DNA from: Pseudomonas faucium
GTDB taxonomy: Bacteria; Pseudomonadota; Gammaproteobacteria; Pseudomonadales; Pseudomonadaceae
Assembly: GCF_021602585.1 (NCBI RefSeq)
Contig: NZ_BQIP01000010.1
Coordinates: 155,429-219,428, forward strand
Length of the DNA stretch: 64,000 bases
Reading direction: 5' to 3'
Part shown: piece after piece, positions 52,201 through 59,591 of the stretch
How positions within the stretch are numbered: the stretch's first letter is position 1
How the letters are laid out: each line of letters begins with the position of its first letter
Notes under the pieces: model-generated
Seen by the model: the letters and a program-made list of their open reading frames with translations, nothing else
Database searches by the model: none
What the model was told of the DNA's origin: nothing
Made by a program: the position numbers and the translations under genes

Positions 52201-52651
52201 TGGCCAGCACCACGCTGGGGTCAATCTTGAGCTGTACGTTGCTGGAACTGCTGACGACCAGACTCATGCGCACCACCTGGGTACGGCCCGATCCCTGGCT
52301 CAGCAGCGGCTTGTAGGTCGGCGCACAGTTGGCCACCGCCACCAAGTCGCCATCCGCGTCGTATAAGCCGATTTCACGAATCCACTTACCACCCACCTCG
52401 GCCGGGATAACTTGCTCGGCCACGATGATTGCGGCGTCTTTGTCGTCCACCTTCAACTGATTCAGCGGCGCGCGGCGCCATTCATTGATCAGCGCCTTCT
52501 GTGTGGCGTTGGGGGTGGGGTCGGTGCCGTTAGCATCCCCCACGCCCATCTGGGTGATTTTCCACGCAGTGCCCAGGGCATCCGCATTGGCCTGCTTCGC
52601 CGCGCCCACGTTGGTGAGGATGGCGTAAAACTGGGAGTTCTGGTCAACCAT
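49268..52651 (-). CDS. Tail fibre protein of prophage 2 with collar-type tip
   Basis: About 1,127 residues from MVDQNSQFY. The first ~310 residues are closely similar to the tailocin fibre. Then come several related repeat units (PLASPALTGTPTAPTPAAGNN, AFVQAAVAALVASAPGALDTL, TALGNDPNFATTMTNSLAAKAPL occurring three times), a feature of long fibre shafts. The C-terminal ~200 residues hold a phage tail-collar domain (PPPGYLKANGAQVSRTTYAKL, VPDLRGEFVRSWDD) and a His-rich tip (SHAHGGVTDANGAHSH), typical of metal-binding fibre ends. Confidence 0.9.
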   Translation of the reverse strand: MVDQNSQFYAILTNVGAAKQANADALGTAWKITQMGVGDANGTDPTPNATQKALINEWRRAPLNQLKVDDKDAAIIVAEQVIPAEVGGKWIREIGLYDADGDLVAVANCAPTYKPLLSQGSGRTQVVRMSLVVSSSSNVQLKIDPSVVLATREWVTEELARQDFKHSVVASTTANIALTGLQTVDGVALQAGNRVLVKNQTAAKDNGIYVVATAAWTRATDADTSSKVTPGLLVLVEKGTVNGDSAWQLVTDAPISLGVTGLAFEMAFGRTGVAAGTYRSVTVDKYGRVTAATNPTTVAGYGLTDVHTKTEVDSALAAKAPLASPALTGTPTAPTPAAGNNSLQVANTAFVQAAVAALVASAPGALDTLKELAAALGDDPNFATTMTNALAAKAPLASPTFTGVPKAPTAASTANDTSLATTQFVQSLLGAFGWGSGGVQGSNIPNGTNLNSIVTPGSYGQSSSFQATTELNYPEPSAGTLLVQAAGLSIVTQQYTLHTANNKVFVRTCYAGTWSKWDETAKVVSPVFSGVPQAPTAPVGTNTGQIATMAAILAGMLQYGIGGTSPAVSDLDAVSASGLYRCTSTAVNAPNTGCLLHIQYGSAGQASVQIHLNTTSSVPVLQIRSKTTTMAYGAWVPLASLADITAAFAAVGVGGVGAIAPAYTVTPAQCNNVSATRVIQALSTDDQATVGSPVAGQAFGGWHIIRAIRPAQLGVAGAGAGASLWWRGFTGPAPSQDDWIQGAPLNSPAFTGAPTAPTQAAGNNTTRLATTAFVQAAISTLVASAPGALDTLNELATALGNDPNFATTMTNSLAAKAPLASPGLTGVPTAPTAAVGTSNSQVATTAFVRASMAKYGLGTADLLDLVGVDLNTVFEGGQYFAGNGTNFPPGITNGYLTVWGNAFTHGAQKMIGAGNGVEWTRTAVAGVWTEWAMDGAPPGTIVYFPGFLPPPGYLKANGAQVSRTTYAKLFSAIGTVGGAGDGSTTFNVPDLRGEFVRSWDDARGVDQNRALMSVQISQNLSHAHGGVTDANGAHSHAVSGYTTSSGAHAHPVNRALNSSVGSLSDRVTTAQGDSGVAAAVTGGGDHSHSFSGNSDTVGLHAHNLSIWADGGNEARPRNIAMLACIKY

Positions 52652-53252
52652 GTGCAATGTCCAGGGTGTCTATGGTGTGTTCACGGCCGCCACGGCCAAT
52701 CAGGCCGACGACCTCGATATCGCGCGGCGCTGGCGGGTACACGTCGAGCACGTCGCCCTCGGTCAGCGAACAGCCCACGTAAAAGCCGCCCACCGTCTCC
52801 AGGCTGATGGCCAGCGCGGTCATGTGGCGGGAGACGGGCCGGGCGTCATCGAGCAGGGCCGTCAGTTCTTTGTAAGTGCCTTCATCAATGCCGGCGTCAG
52901 AAACCCCGACTTTCAAGGCGAAGGTGCCGGGCACGCCCTCGGGAACCATGTTCCACCACTCCACCACCTCGATCAGGTAGCCGAACGGCTCAACCACGCG
53001 GCGCAGCGCGCCGATGGTTCCCTTGTGTGCGTGGATGAAAAACGCCGACCGGATCACCGAGCGCTTGACCGACTCCGGCCATGTGTCGTCCCAGCGGTCC
53101 ACCGACCAGGCCCACGCCAACTGGTAGAGCAGGTGCGCCGGGCAGTTGTCGGGGTGATACAGCGACCGCAGCGGGATTTGCGTGCGGTCCAGGGCCGCCA
53201 CTTCCAGGGCGCGCTCCAGCGGCGTGCTATTGATCGGCAGTAGCCCGCTCAT
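52644..53252 (-). CDS. Baseplate/tail protein I of prophage 2
   Basis: 202 residues from MSGLLPINSTPLERALE (53252). Same conserved core as the tailocin I protein (CPAHLLYQLAWAWSVDRWDD). It overlaps both J (4 bases) and the fibre (8 bases). Confidence 0.93.
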   Translation of the reverse strand: MSGLLPINSTPLERALEVAALDRTQIPLRSLYHPDNCPAHLLYQLAWAWSVDRWDDTWPESVKRSVIRSAFFIHAHKGTIGALRRVVEPFGYLIEVVEWWNMVPEGVPGTFALKVGVSDAGIDEGTYKELTALLDDARPVSRHMTALAISLETVGGFYVGCSLTEGDVLDVYPPAPRDIEVVGLIGRGGREHTIDTLDIAHG

Positions 53253-54133
53253 GCCTGCACGCCCCGCGTTACCGTAACGCCGGTGCACCAGGCCGCTTGG
53301 GCCTTGGTCGGCCGGATATCGGCCCAGCTACTGAGGTCGACGCGACTCACGCCGTCGATATGCAACTGGGCATCAACCGCCGAGCGCGATACCTCCACGC
53401 CAAGCCGGCGCCGGGGGTTCTTCCACTCATCCAGCCGCCGCCGGCACTCGGCCAGGACTGCCTCGCCCTCGGGGCCATTGCCCGTCAGGTACACCACGGC
53501 ATCGATCCGATACGGCAGAATCTGCGCGCTGCGCACGTTGACCCGATCCGCGACCGGACGAATGTCGTCGTCATTGAGGTATGCGGCGACCGTTGCCAAC
53601 AGTGGCGCGTCGGCGCCGCCGTCACCGTCCAGACTCAGCACGGTTACGTCGACCACCGCCGGCGACGGGCTTTCGGCGGTGGCATCCGCCACCAGGCCCG
53701 AGGCGTTGCGCGCGTGCATGATGTAGCTGTTACGTGGCCCGGCGGTGGTCAGCCCCTCATAGACCAACTGCACCCGCTCGCGCAGGGCGTCGTCATCCTC
53801 CAGCACCGCAGGCACCGGTGGCACCGCCTGCAGGTCCTCGGCCTGGATCACCAGGCGCTGCAGACTGACATTGGCCGCCAGTTGGTCAAGGTCGCTACCC
53901 TTGGCGTAGGCCAGCAGCAGCGCCTTGGCGGCGTCATTGACCCGCGCCCGATCCTGCACATGCCCATAGGCAAAAAGCTCGAGCATTTTCGTAACCGGAT
54001 CGCTTTCCAGCGGCGCGGCCCAGTCTGCGCCCAGGCTCGACCGGAACAGCTCCAGGCGCTCTTGATAGCGGTCCTCGAAGTCGAGCGATTCCAGCACCTG
54101 CGGCGCCGGCAGCGCCGTTAGGTCGATCGTCAT
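53249..54133 (-). CDS. Baseplate assembly protein J of prophage 2
   Basis: 294 residues; P2 gpJ family with KGSDLDQLAANVSLQRLVIQAEDLQ and GLTTAGPRNSYIMHARNASG. Overlaps W by four bases. Confidence 0.94.
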   Translation of the reverse strand: MTIDLTALPAPQVLESLDFEDRYQERLELFRSSLGADWAAPLESDPVTKMLELFAYGHVQDRARVNDAAKALLLAYAKGSDLDQLAANVSLQRLVIQAEDLQAVPPVPAVLEDDDALRERVQLVYEGLTTAGPRNSYIMHARNASGLVADATAESPSPAVVDVTVLSLDGDGGADAPLLATVAAYLNDDDIRPVADRVNVRSAQILPYRIDAVVYLTGNGPEGEAVLAECRRRLDEWKNPRRRLGVEVSRSAVDAQLHIDGVSRVDLSSWADIRPTKAQAAWCTGVTVTRGVQA

Positions 54134-54456
54134 GCGCGCACCTCCAAAATCATGCTGTCGCCCAGGTAAACGCCGGACAGCTCCATGGTGATTTGCCCGC
54201 CCACCACGGCCACCACGCGCACCCGCTCCAGCTTCAAACGGGGCTCCCAGCGGCCCAAGGCGCGGGCCACCTCGGCCTGCACGGCGCTTTTCCAGCCATC
54301 GTTCACGGGCAGGTCCACGTAGCGCCGCAGGCTGCTGCCGTACTCCGGGCGCATGCGTCGATTACCCACAGGCGTGGTTAAAATGTCCTCAATGGACTGC
54401 CGCAGGTGGTCTTGGCCCGCCAGCGGTAGCCCCGTGCGACGGTCCATTCCGATCAT
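54130..54456 (-). CDS. Baseplate wedge protein W of prophage 2
   Basis: 108 residues, gp25-like, MIGMDRRTGLPLAGQDHLRQ and LRRYVDLPVNDGWKSAVQAE. Five bases separate it from the upstream small gene. Confidence 0.95.
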   Translation of the reverse strand: MIGMDRRTGLPLAGQDHLRQSIEDILTTPVGNRRMRPEYGSSLRRYVDLPVNDGWKSAVQAEVARALGRWEPRLKLERVRVVAVVGGQITMELSGVYLGDSMILEVRA

Positions 54457-54460
54457 GGGA

Positions 54461-54682
54461 TTACTCCTTCACACGCTCGAAGTCGCTGCGGGCGACCAGG
54501 TAACCCATCGCTTTCTTGTCGCTTGCCTGCACAGTTACGCTGCCTGCGACAACGTAGAGTTCTCGCGAATTGCCCAGGATCAGCGTGCGAGAGGTGTGGG
54601 TCTTGTCGCGGAAGGTCACGCTCGCTGGCACGACGGACTCAGCCGGTGCCTCTTCATCAGCGGCAACTTGGTTATTGGTCAT
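54461..54682 (-). CDS. Small phage protein inserted between V and W
   Basis: A 73-residue protein, MTNNQVAADEEAPAESVV then SVTFRDKTHTSRTLILGNSRELYVVAGS. It is absent from the tailocin, where W follows V directly. It is predicted beta-rich and soluble, without motif or membrane segment. The tight spacing to W supports a real gene. Family not recognised. Confidence 0.65.
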   Translation of the reverse strand: MTNNQVAADEEAPAESVVPASVTFRDKTHTSRTLILGNSRELYVVAGSVTVQASDKKAMGYLVARSDFERVKE

Positions 54683-54697
54683 GAAATCTCCAGGCAG

Positions 54698-54720
54698 AAA
54701 AAAGCCCGCTCAGGCGGGCT
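54698..54720 (-). terminator. Hairpin after gpV gene of prophage 2
   Basis: On the minus strand AGCCCGCCTGAGCGGGCT is followed by TTTTTTC. It is equivalent in place to 32,306-32,328 in the tailocin. Confidence 0.75.
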
Positions 54721-54721
54721 G

Positions 54722-55282
54722 TTAGTGCTTGTGGTTGGGCGTGTTGCCGGCGGTATCGATGATTCGCCCCCCGCCGTTGATATCGCCTGTGACTTGTAAT
54801 GGGCCTTCGATCCTGACCGCCCCCGTCAAGGTGATGCCGCCCGCCTTGGCTGTGATGGCGTTGTCGGTGACGACCACCTCGGTACCGCCCACCTGAACCG
54901 TGACGGTGCCGCTGGGCAGCGAGATGGTGTAGCTCTGGGCCTGCCAGTCGTAGATCAGCGAGCCGCCATCTTCGAACCGCCATACCTCAACGTGATCACG
55001 GTTGTCGGCCTGCTCGCCAGCGGTGCCGTACAGCCCAGGCACGAACGTGCCCTGCGCTGGCTCACCGCTTGGACAGAGCAGGACGCCCTGCTCGTTGAGG
55101 GTTGGTGCCCGCCAGTGTCGAGCCTTGCCAGCGGCTTGCGCGTGCCAGCGAACCCACGCGCTGGTCCATTCGCTACCGTCGGATACACGCACCATACCGA
55201 CGCTCAGGTCGACGGCCACCACACGACACGGGATCACCGTGTTCGCAGCCATCCGGTCGTGCTGCGCAGCTGCGTAGCTCAT
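54722..55282 (-). CDS. Baseplate spike protein V of prophage 2
   Basis: 186 residues, the same length as the tailocin V. OB-like domain (PCRVVAVDLSVGMVRVSDGSE), beta-helix, and PNHKH at the metal-binding tip. Start overlaps the upstream gene by four bases. Confidence 0.93.
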   Translation of the reverse strand: MSYAAAQHDRMAANTVIPCRVVAVDLSVGMVRVSDGSEWTSAWVRWHAQAAGKARHWRAPTLNEQGVLLCPSGEPAQGTFVPGLYGTAGEQADNRDHVEVWRFEDGGSLIYDWQAQSYTISLPSGTVTVQVGGTEVVVTDNAITAKAGGITLTGAVRIEGPLQVTGDINGGGRIIDTAGNTPNHKH

Positions 55283-55809
55283 CCCAGCGCCTCCGGGGGC
55301 ACATAGGCGCCCTCATTGCCTGGGCCAGTCTCAGGGTCGATGCCGAACAGAATCGGGCCGGGCTGGCGGGGCCACGGCCACTCTTCCTCGCCGAGGTAGA
55401 TGACCTGAGTCCACTCCACAACCCAGGCGGCCAGCCCATCCAACTCTGGCCGGCTCCAGTCAGGCTCTGCCCGAACAAACTGAGCAATCTCAACTTTAAG
55501 GCCCCAGGTCTGCATCCGTAGCAGCACAGCGAGCTGCGCAGCGATGAATGCCACCACATGTAAATGGTCGTCACGCTCTGTACCCACAATGGCCCGCGCC
55601 TCAAAGCGGGCATCAATTGCCACTTCGCCGGTACCGGGGTCGAGCTCCGCCGGCTCGAACCCTGCAAGCTCTAGCACAACGGCCGGTACATCAACCGCCT
55701 GCAGCATGCCAGGCATCGTTCCCACGTAATTCAGCCCAGGAATAGCGCGACCGATGATTTCTTCCATCGCGGAGTACACCCCCGCCAACGGGATTGGATC
55801 GTCAACCAT
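55279..55809 (-). CDS. Probable tail terminator protein of prophage 2
   Basis: 176 residues; paralog of the tailocin gene at 32,888 (shared LHVVAFIAAQLAVLLRMQTWGL-like core, W-rich stretch and C-terminal GNEGAYVPPEALG). It follows the Z-like gene, the slot of the tail terminator U in lambda-type gene order. Role inferred from position. Confidence 0.7.
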   Translation of the reverse strand: MVDDPIPLAGVYSAMEEIIGRAIPGLNYVGTMPGMLQAVDVPAVVLELAGFEPAELDPGTGEVAIDARFEARAIVGTERDDHLHVVAFIAAQLAVLLRMQTWGLKVEIAQFVRAEPDWSRPELDGLAAWVVEWTQVIYLGEEEWPWPRQPGPILFGIDPETGPGNEGAYVPPEALG

Positions 55810-56464
55810 TACCGGTTCTCCGTGTGAGCTTGTGTATCTCGAAGTTCAGTTCTTGCTCCATCACCACCAACAAGCGCTGGTGAGCCTTGTTCGTCCATGA
55901 TTCGAAGTGAGGCCTTACCGCCTCCAGAGATATCTTGGCTTTCGCTAGCGGGAATCGGCTGCCGTTCTCGGCTATCCAGCCCGAGCTCCCCCCCGCTCTG
56001 CCCGACACGTCACTGTCCGGGTAGTCATCCGCGCTGAAGTGTTTGCTTGCGGTACGGATCCAGATGTCAGGCTTGCTGCCATACACCTGCCGGAAGAAGG
56101 CGCCTTGGTACTTGCGCCCAGCCACCGAGACACCGGTTTTGGTCTGCCTCGCCCGCCCTGCCCTGCTCGCCTCAATTGGATTGAGGCCAAACCATAGCTT
56201 GCCTTGCCCGTTGCTGGACATGGGGTAAGCCAGCAGGCGCTTGCGCACCGCTGCAATAGCGATGCGCTCCTGCTGGCCAACCGAACGAGCAACGTGAGTG
56301 CGCAGCCAGCGAAGGGTCTTGTTGATAGCCCTGCGCTGAGCTGCGTTGATGGCTTTGGGCAGCAACTCAGAGAACCGCTCGAACCCCTTAACCTGGTGGG
56401 GATTCGCCTGAAGGGTGATCAGCCCAGTGCTGGCTGACTGTTTGTGGTAGCTGCCAACACTCAT
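55802..56464 (-). CDS. Minor tail / tail completion protein Z-like
   Basis: 220 residues, lambda gpZ family: RAINKTLRWLRTHVARSV and KYQGAFFRQVYGSKPDIWIRTASKH are the recognisable features. It connects head and tail. Its presence only in the second cluster marks the head-tail junction that the tailocin lacks. Confidence 0.8.
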   Translation of the reverse strand: MSVGSYHKQSASTGLITLQANPHQVKGFERFSELLPKAINAAQRRAINKTLRWLRTHVARSVGQQERIAIAAVRKRLLAYPMSSNGQGKLWFGLNPIEASRAGRARQTKTGVSVAGRKYQGAFFRQVYGSKPDIWIRTASKHFSADDYPDSDVSGRAGGSSGWIAENGSRFPLAKAKISLEAVRPHFESWTNKAHQRLLVVMEQELNFEIHKLTRRTGNG

Positions 56465-56787
56465 CGAACCTCCCGCAGAGCGAAGTTGATCCAGCCCGTG
56501 CCGTCCGGGTCACGCCTGGCGATGATGTAGCGTCCGCCGCCATCGGCTGGTGCAAGGTCACAAACTAGGTGTAGGCCTTCCTTGATACCTGCTGCATCAC
56601 TCACACGCACGGAAAACACCGGCTGACGAAGGCCAGTGTTGATCGTGCCGACCTTCGGCTGCTGCCACGGAACGGATATGAATCCTCGAACCGGACTTTC
56701 AAAGCCTTCGATCTCGACTTCGTCGCCCAGCTCATCCAGCAGAGACATGTCCATGTCCGCTACCTGATCGCGCCAGGCCACGGTCAA
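56461..56787 (-). CDS. Head-tail joining protein (FII-like)
   Basis: 108 residues from a TTG overlapping the upstream stop (ATTGA); an ATG at 56,754 (MDMSLLDELGD) with AGG upstream is a good alternative that gives 97 residues. The region VRGFISVPWQQPKV and C-terminal GWINFALREVR fit the small beta-barrel head-tail connector family (lambda FII type). Order after the capsid and FI-like genes agrees. Confidence 0.7.
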   Translation of the reverse strand: MTVAWRDQVADMDMSLLDELGDEVEIEGFESPVRGFISVPWQQPKVGTINTGLRQPVFSVRVSDAAGIKEGLHLVCDLAPADGGGRYIIARRDPDGTGWINFALREVR

Positions 56788-56960
56788 TCACCCGTCTCGC
56801 TTTCGGAATCCAACTTGCCTCGACGAGCGATGACCCCCTCGTCGAGCAGGGTGTCACGCAATTCGTTGGACTGAGGAATGTAGACCTCCCCCTTGCGCAC
56901 GACCTTGGTGCCATCCTGGATGCAGCCATCCACAACCACGTATTCGATCTTGGCAGCCAT
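56784..56960 (-). CDS. Small FI-slot head protein
   Basis: A 58-residue frame, MAAKIEYVVVDGCIQDGTKV then VRKGEVYIPQSNELRDTLL. It begins two bases after... the capsid stop region (capsid stop at 56,962) and ends overlapping the FII-like start, so it is tightly packed between them in the slot of lambda FI. The compact KGEVYIP pattern suggests a small beta-barrel. It was too short for routine frame lists. Function inferred from place only. Confidence 0.7.
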   Translation of the reverse strand: MAAKIEYVVVDGCIQDGTKVVRKGEVYIPQSNELRDTLLDEGVIARRGKLDSESETGD

Positions 56961-56961
56961 T

Positions 56962-57993
56962 TCACACCACCTTCGCGGAGAGGAAAGCGTTCGGTTCCAG
57001 GAGTCCTGGCAGCGGCGCCGCCTGGATCTTCAACCAGCGCCGGCTTGGCTCTTGGGTGACCCAGCTCTTGGGGAAGCGCGCCGCTTCGACCAGGCCACTC
57101 TCGATGGCCTCCAGATCCTGAATCGCGGCATACAGCATCGCGTTGCGGGTCGAAGTGCAGCCCATTACCAGGCCGCCCGCCGGGATCAAAGGCTTTTCGC
57201 CGCCCTCGTCATCGAGATACCACTCGTCATAGGCATAGAGATCCACGCCTGGATCATTGAGATAACCGATGTAGGTGACGCCGTCTGGAAGCTCCTCTGG
57301 CTTGATCAACCCCATGTCGACCCGCCGAGTGTTCAGCTGCTTGAGCACTGCCTCGTTGCCCTGGAAAGCATCCTGCGCCTCGGCACTCAACACCGCTACG
57401 TTGGCGGAGCGACCCGAGTCTTTGGCAATGAGGCGTCGCCACTGACGCAGGTTGGCGATGGGGTCGGAGCCGGAAGTGTTCCAGCGGCCAGTAGCCAGGA
57501 CAACGTTGTGGGTGTCCTCCATGAGGAAGTCGATGGTGTCATCCACGCCATCACCCTGAACTCGAATGCGGCCAGTGGTGAGCGCCTGAGCGCACATCCA
57601 CTCTTCGCGGCGAATGATCTCGTTTTCGAGTTCCACCAAGTCACGGCCGAGCCGCTCGCCGGCGCGCTCAAGCGGAGTGCGGGTGGAGAACGGGTTTTCA
57701 CCAGCGCCTCGCTTCAGGATCAGCCCCGCCTGAGTAACACGCTTGGGCTGGATGTACGGCGGCTTGTAGGTCGACGAGGCAATGCCGGTACGCTGCGAGA
57801 CGCTGCCAGGCAGGGTTGGGTGAACGAACGGCGCCATCTTGCGCTGCCCTTTCACGATATCGATGGTCACCGTCTCAGTGGGGAAGGTTTCAGGGAAACC
57901 GGCGTTGAAGAAGGTGTTCATGAGGAAGCGGCGCGGCGTTGCCAGCTGCTCAACCGCTTCCAGCATGGTTAGCGTGTCGAAAATGTCAGTCAT
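56962..57993 (-). CDS. Major capsid protein (lambda gpE type)
   Basis: 343 residues, like lambda gpE (341). FLMNTFFNAGFPETFPTETV at the N-terminus, PPYIQPKRVTQAGLILKRG, and the A-domain stretch CTSTRNAMLYAAIQDLEAIE support the HK97-fold gpE family. Located after the decoration protein as in lambda. Confidence 0.92.
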   Translation of the reverse strand: MTDIFDTLTMLEAVEQLATPRRFLMNTFFNAGFPETFPTETVTIDIVKGQRKMAPFVHPTLPGSVSQRTGIASSTYKPPYIQPKRVTQAGLILKRGAGENPFSTRTPLERAGERLGRDLVELENEIIRREEWMCAQALTTGRIRVQGDGVDDTIDFLMEDTHNVVLATGRWNTSGSDPIANLRQWRRLIAKDSGRSANVAVLSAEAQDAFQGNEAVLKQLNTRRVDMGLIKPEELPDGVTYIGYLNDPGVDLYAYDEWYLDDEGGEKPLIPAGGLVMGCTSTRNAMLYAAIQDLEAIESGLVEAARFPKSWVTQEPSRRWLKIQAAPLPGLLEPNAFLSAKVV

Positions 57994-58004
57994 GTGGGCT
58001 CCGA

Positions 58005-58355
58005 TTAACGAATGAAGAGGCAGAGAGGACGCAGCGCCGCTTTGGCAACTGCCAGGGTCAGACCATCACCGAGGGTGAGCTGACTGCCCAGCACCTGGCC
58101 GGTCAGGCGAAGTGGCGCGCTTTTAGCGCCATCGGTGGTGTCGACGTCCTGGTCGAGGATCACTTTGGGCGTCTGGGAGCCGTCTTCGGCAGCGGCCTTA
58201 CACAGCAGGTACTCACCAGATGCGGTGACTTGACCCAGCACAGCACCGCGCAACAGTTGCTGGCCGGCGGCGATGACGCCGGAGTCCATCACAACGGGGA
58301 AGTCGCCCGCCTCGATCTGGGAGGGCGTGAAGGTGTTAGTGATAGGGTTTGCCAT
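58005..58355 (-). CDS. Head decoration protein (gpD type)
   Basis: 116 residues, HDPD-like: FTPSQIEAGDFPVVMDSGVIAAGQQLLRGAVLGQVTASG. It trims and stabilises the expanded capsid as lambda gpD does. Order C-D-E is preserved. Confidence 0.9.
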   Translation of the reverse strand: MANPITNTFTPSQIEAGDFPVVMDSGVIAAGQQLLRGAVLGQVTASGEYLLCKAAAEDGSQTPKVILDQDVDTTDGAKSAPLRLTGQVLGSQLTLGDGLTLAVAKAALRPLCLFIR

Positions 58356-58368
58356 GAGGGGCTCCTAG

Positions 58369-58758
58369 TTAGCGGCGCGAGGCGCCAGAAACGATTGCGC
58401 TGACAGCGGCCTTGCGCTCTCCAGCTGGACCGCCTTCGGGCGGGGTGCTGCCGGTGACGCCTTGCGCATCACCCTTGATGCCAGCTAGCGAGATGCCGCG
58501 ATCTTGCGAGGCCTTGAACAGCACCAGCGCAGTGGCTTCAACCGAGCTGCCATCATCGATCGCCGCACCGATCTCCTTCTCGAAGCCCTTCACGGCCAGG
58601 GCGTTGATGCCCTTGATGCGCTCACGCTCAGCCGTGGCGCCCTCGGCGCGAATCGCTGCGGTATCAGGTTGATCGGCCTGGGCGATTTCGATGGTGTTGG
58701 GGTCGGTGCCAGCTGCAATGGCGGTGCGCAGTTCTGCCGTGGTCTTGACGGTGGTCAT
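58369..58758 (-). CDS. Internal in-frame scaffold protein (Nu3-like)
   Basis: Within the protease frame, Met278 (MTTVKTTAEL, 58,758) is preceded by AAGGACAAACACC, a good ribosome site at proper distance. It would yield a 129-residue scaffold, the same arrangement as lambda C/Nu3. The segment is helical with RAEGATAERERIKGINALAV. Confidence 0.72.
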   Translation of the reverse strand: MTTVKTTAELRTAIAAGTDPNTIEIAQADQPDTAAIRAEGATAERERIKGINALAVKGFEKEIGAAIDDGSSVEATALVLFKASQDRGISLAGIKGDAQGVTGSTPPEGGPAGERKAAVSAIVSGASRR

Positions 58759-59589
58759 GGTGTTTGTCCTTGGGAAAGTAGTGGCCGGCTTGGCCAGTTC
58801 GGTGATCAGGGATTCCAACGAGCCCACGCGATGGGCCAGGCCGTGCTTGACGGCGTCCGCTCCAACGCGGATGCCACCGTGGTCGCCCATCTCGGGCACC
58901 TTTGCGGCTTCCACGCCGAGGTTTCGGGCTACCTTGCCCTCGAAGACTTCGGCCATCGCATCGATGGTCTCGCCCATCTTGGCGCGGCCTTCTTCTGTTC
59001 CGAGGTCGGGGCGCTTGTTCGGGGCATTGCGGCTGACGATCTGATAGCGAGCTCGCCCGGCCTTCTTTTCGTCCTCGATCACAGCCTCGACCACAACGCC
59101 GATGCTGCCGGCCAGGCTGGCCTCATCGATGACGATTTCATGCGCCGCCGATGCGACCCAGTAGGCCGCGCTGGCTCCGATGCCGCCGATGTACGCGGCG
59201 ATCCGCTTGCGGGACCGGCCTGCGTAGATCATCTCGGCCAGTTCGTTGATGCCCGAGGCAACGCCACCAGGGCTGTCGATGTTGAGCACGATGGCCTTGA
59301 CCTTGGGGTCGTCCAGGGCGCGCTGGATATCGGTGGCCAGCACCTGGGTGCTGGTGGCACCGCTGATCTCGGTGAACAGGTTCGCGTAGCGGAAGATCGG
59401 CCCTATGACCGGTACCACCGCCACGCTGCCACGCATGGTGACGCGCCGGGTCTCGTCCAGCCGCTCGCCGCGCTTGGTCGCCAGCGCCACCGGATCGCCC
59501 ATGCGGTCGGAGATGGTCAGCAGGTTGTCCAAGGCGTCGGGCATCATCAGCCAGGGCTGAGAGGCAGCCAGCTCAAGTGCTCGAGGCAT
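58369..59589 (-). CDS. Head maturation protease (lambda gpC/S49 type)
   Basis: 406 residues. The N-terminal ~260 are an S49 signal-peptide-peptidase-like protease: IDSPGGVASGINEL, then the nucleophile Ser140 in GGIGASAAYW. The C-terminal ~130 residues are an Ala/Glu-rich scaffold part which can also be made alone from an internal start (58,758). It cleaves scaffold and portal during head maturation. Confidence 0.92.
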   Translation of the reverse strand: MPRALELAASQPWLMMPDALDNLLTISDRMGDPVALATKRGERLDETRRVTMRGSVAVVPVIGPIFRYANLFTEISGATSTQVLATDIQRALDDPKVKAIVLNIDSPGGVASGINELAEMIYAGRSRKRIAAYIGGIGASAAYWVASAAHEIVIDEASLAGSIGVVVEAVIEDEKKAGRARYQIVSRNAPNKRPDLGTEEGRAKMGETIDAMAEVFEGKVARNLGVEAAKVPEMGDHGGIRVGADAVKHGLAHRVGSLESLITELAKPATTFPRTNTMTTVKTTAELRTAIAAGTDPNTIEIAQADQPDTAAIRAEGATAERERIKGINALAVKGFEKEIGAAIDDGSSVEATALVLFKASQDRGISLAGIKGDAQGVTGSTPPEGGPAGERKAAVSAIVSGASRR

Positions 59590-59591
59590 GC

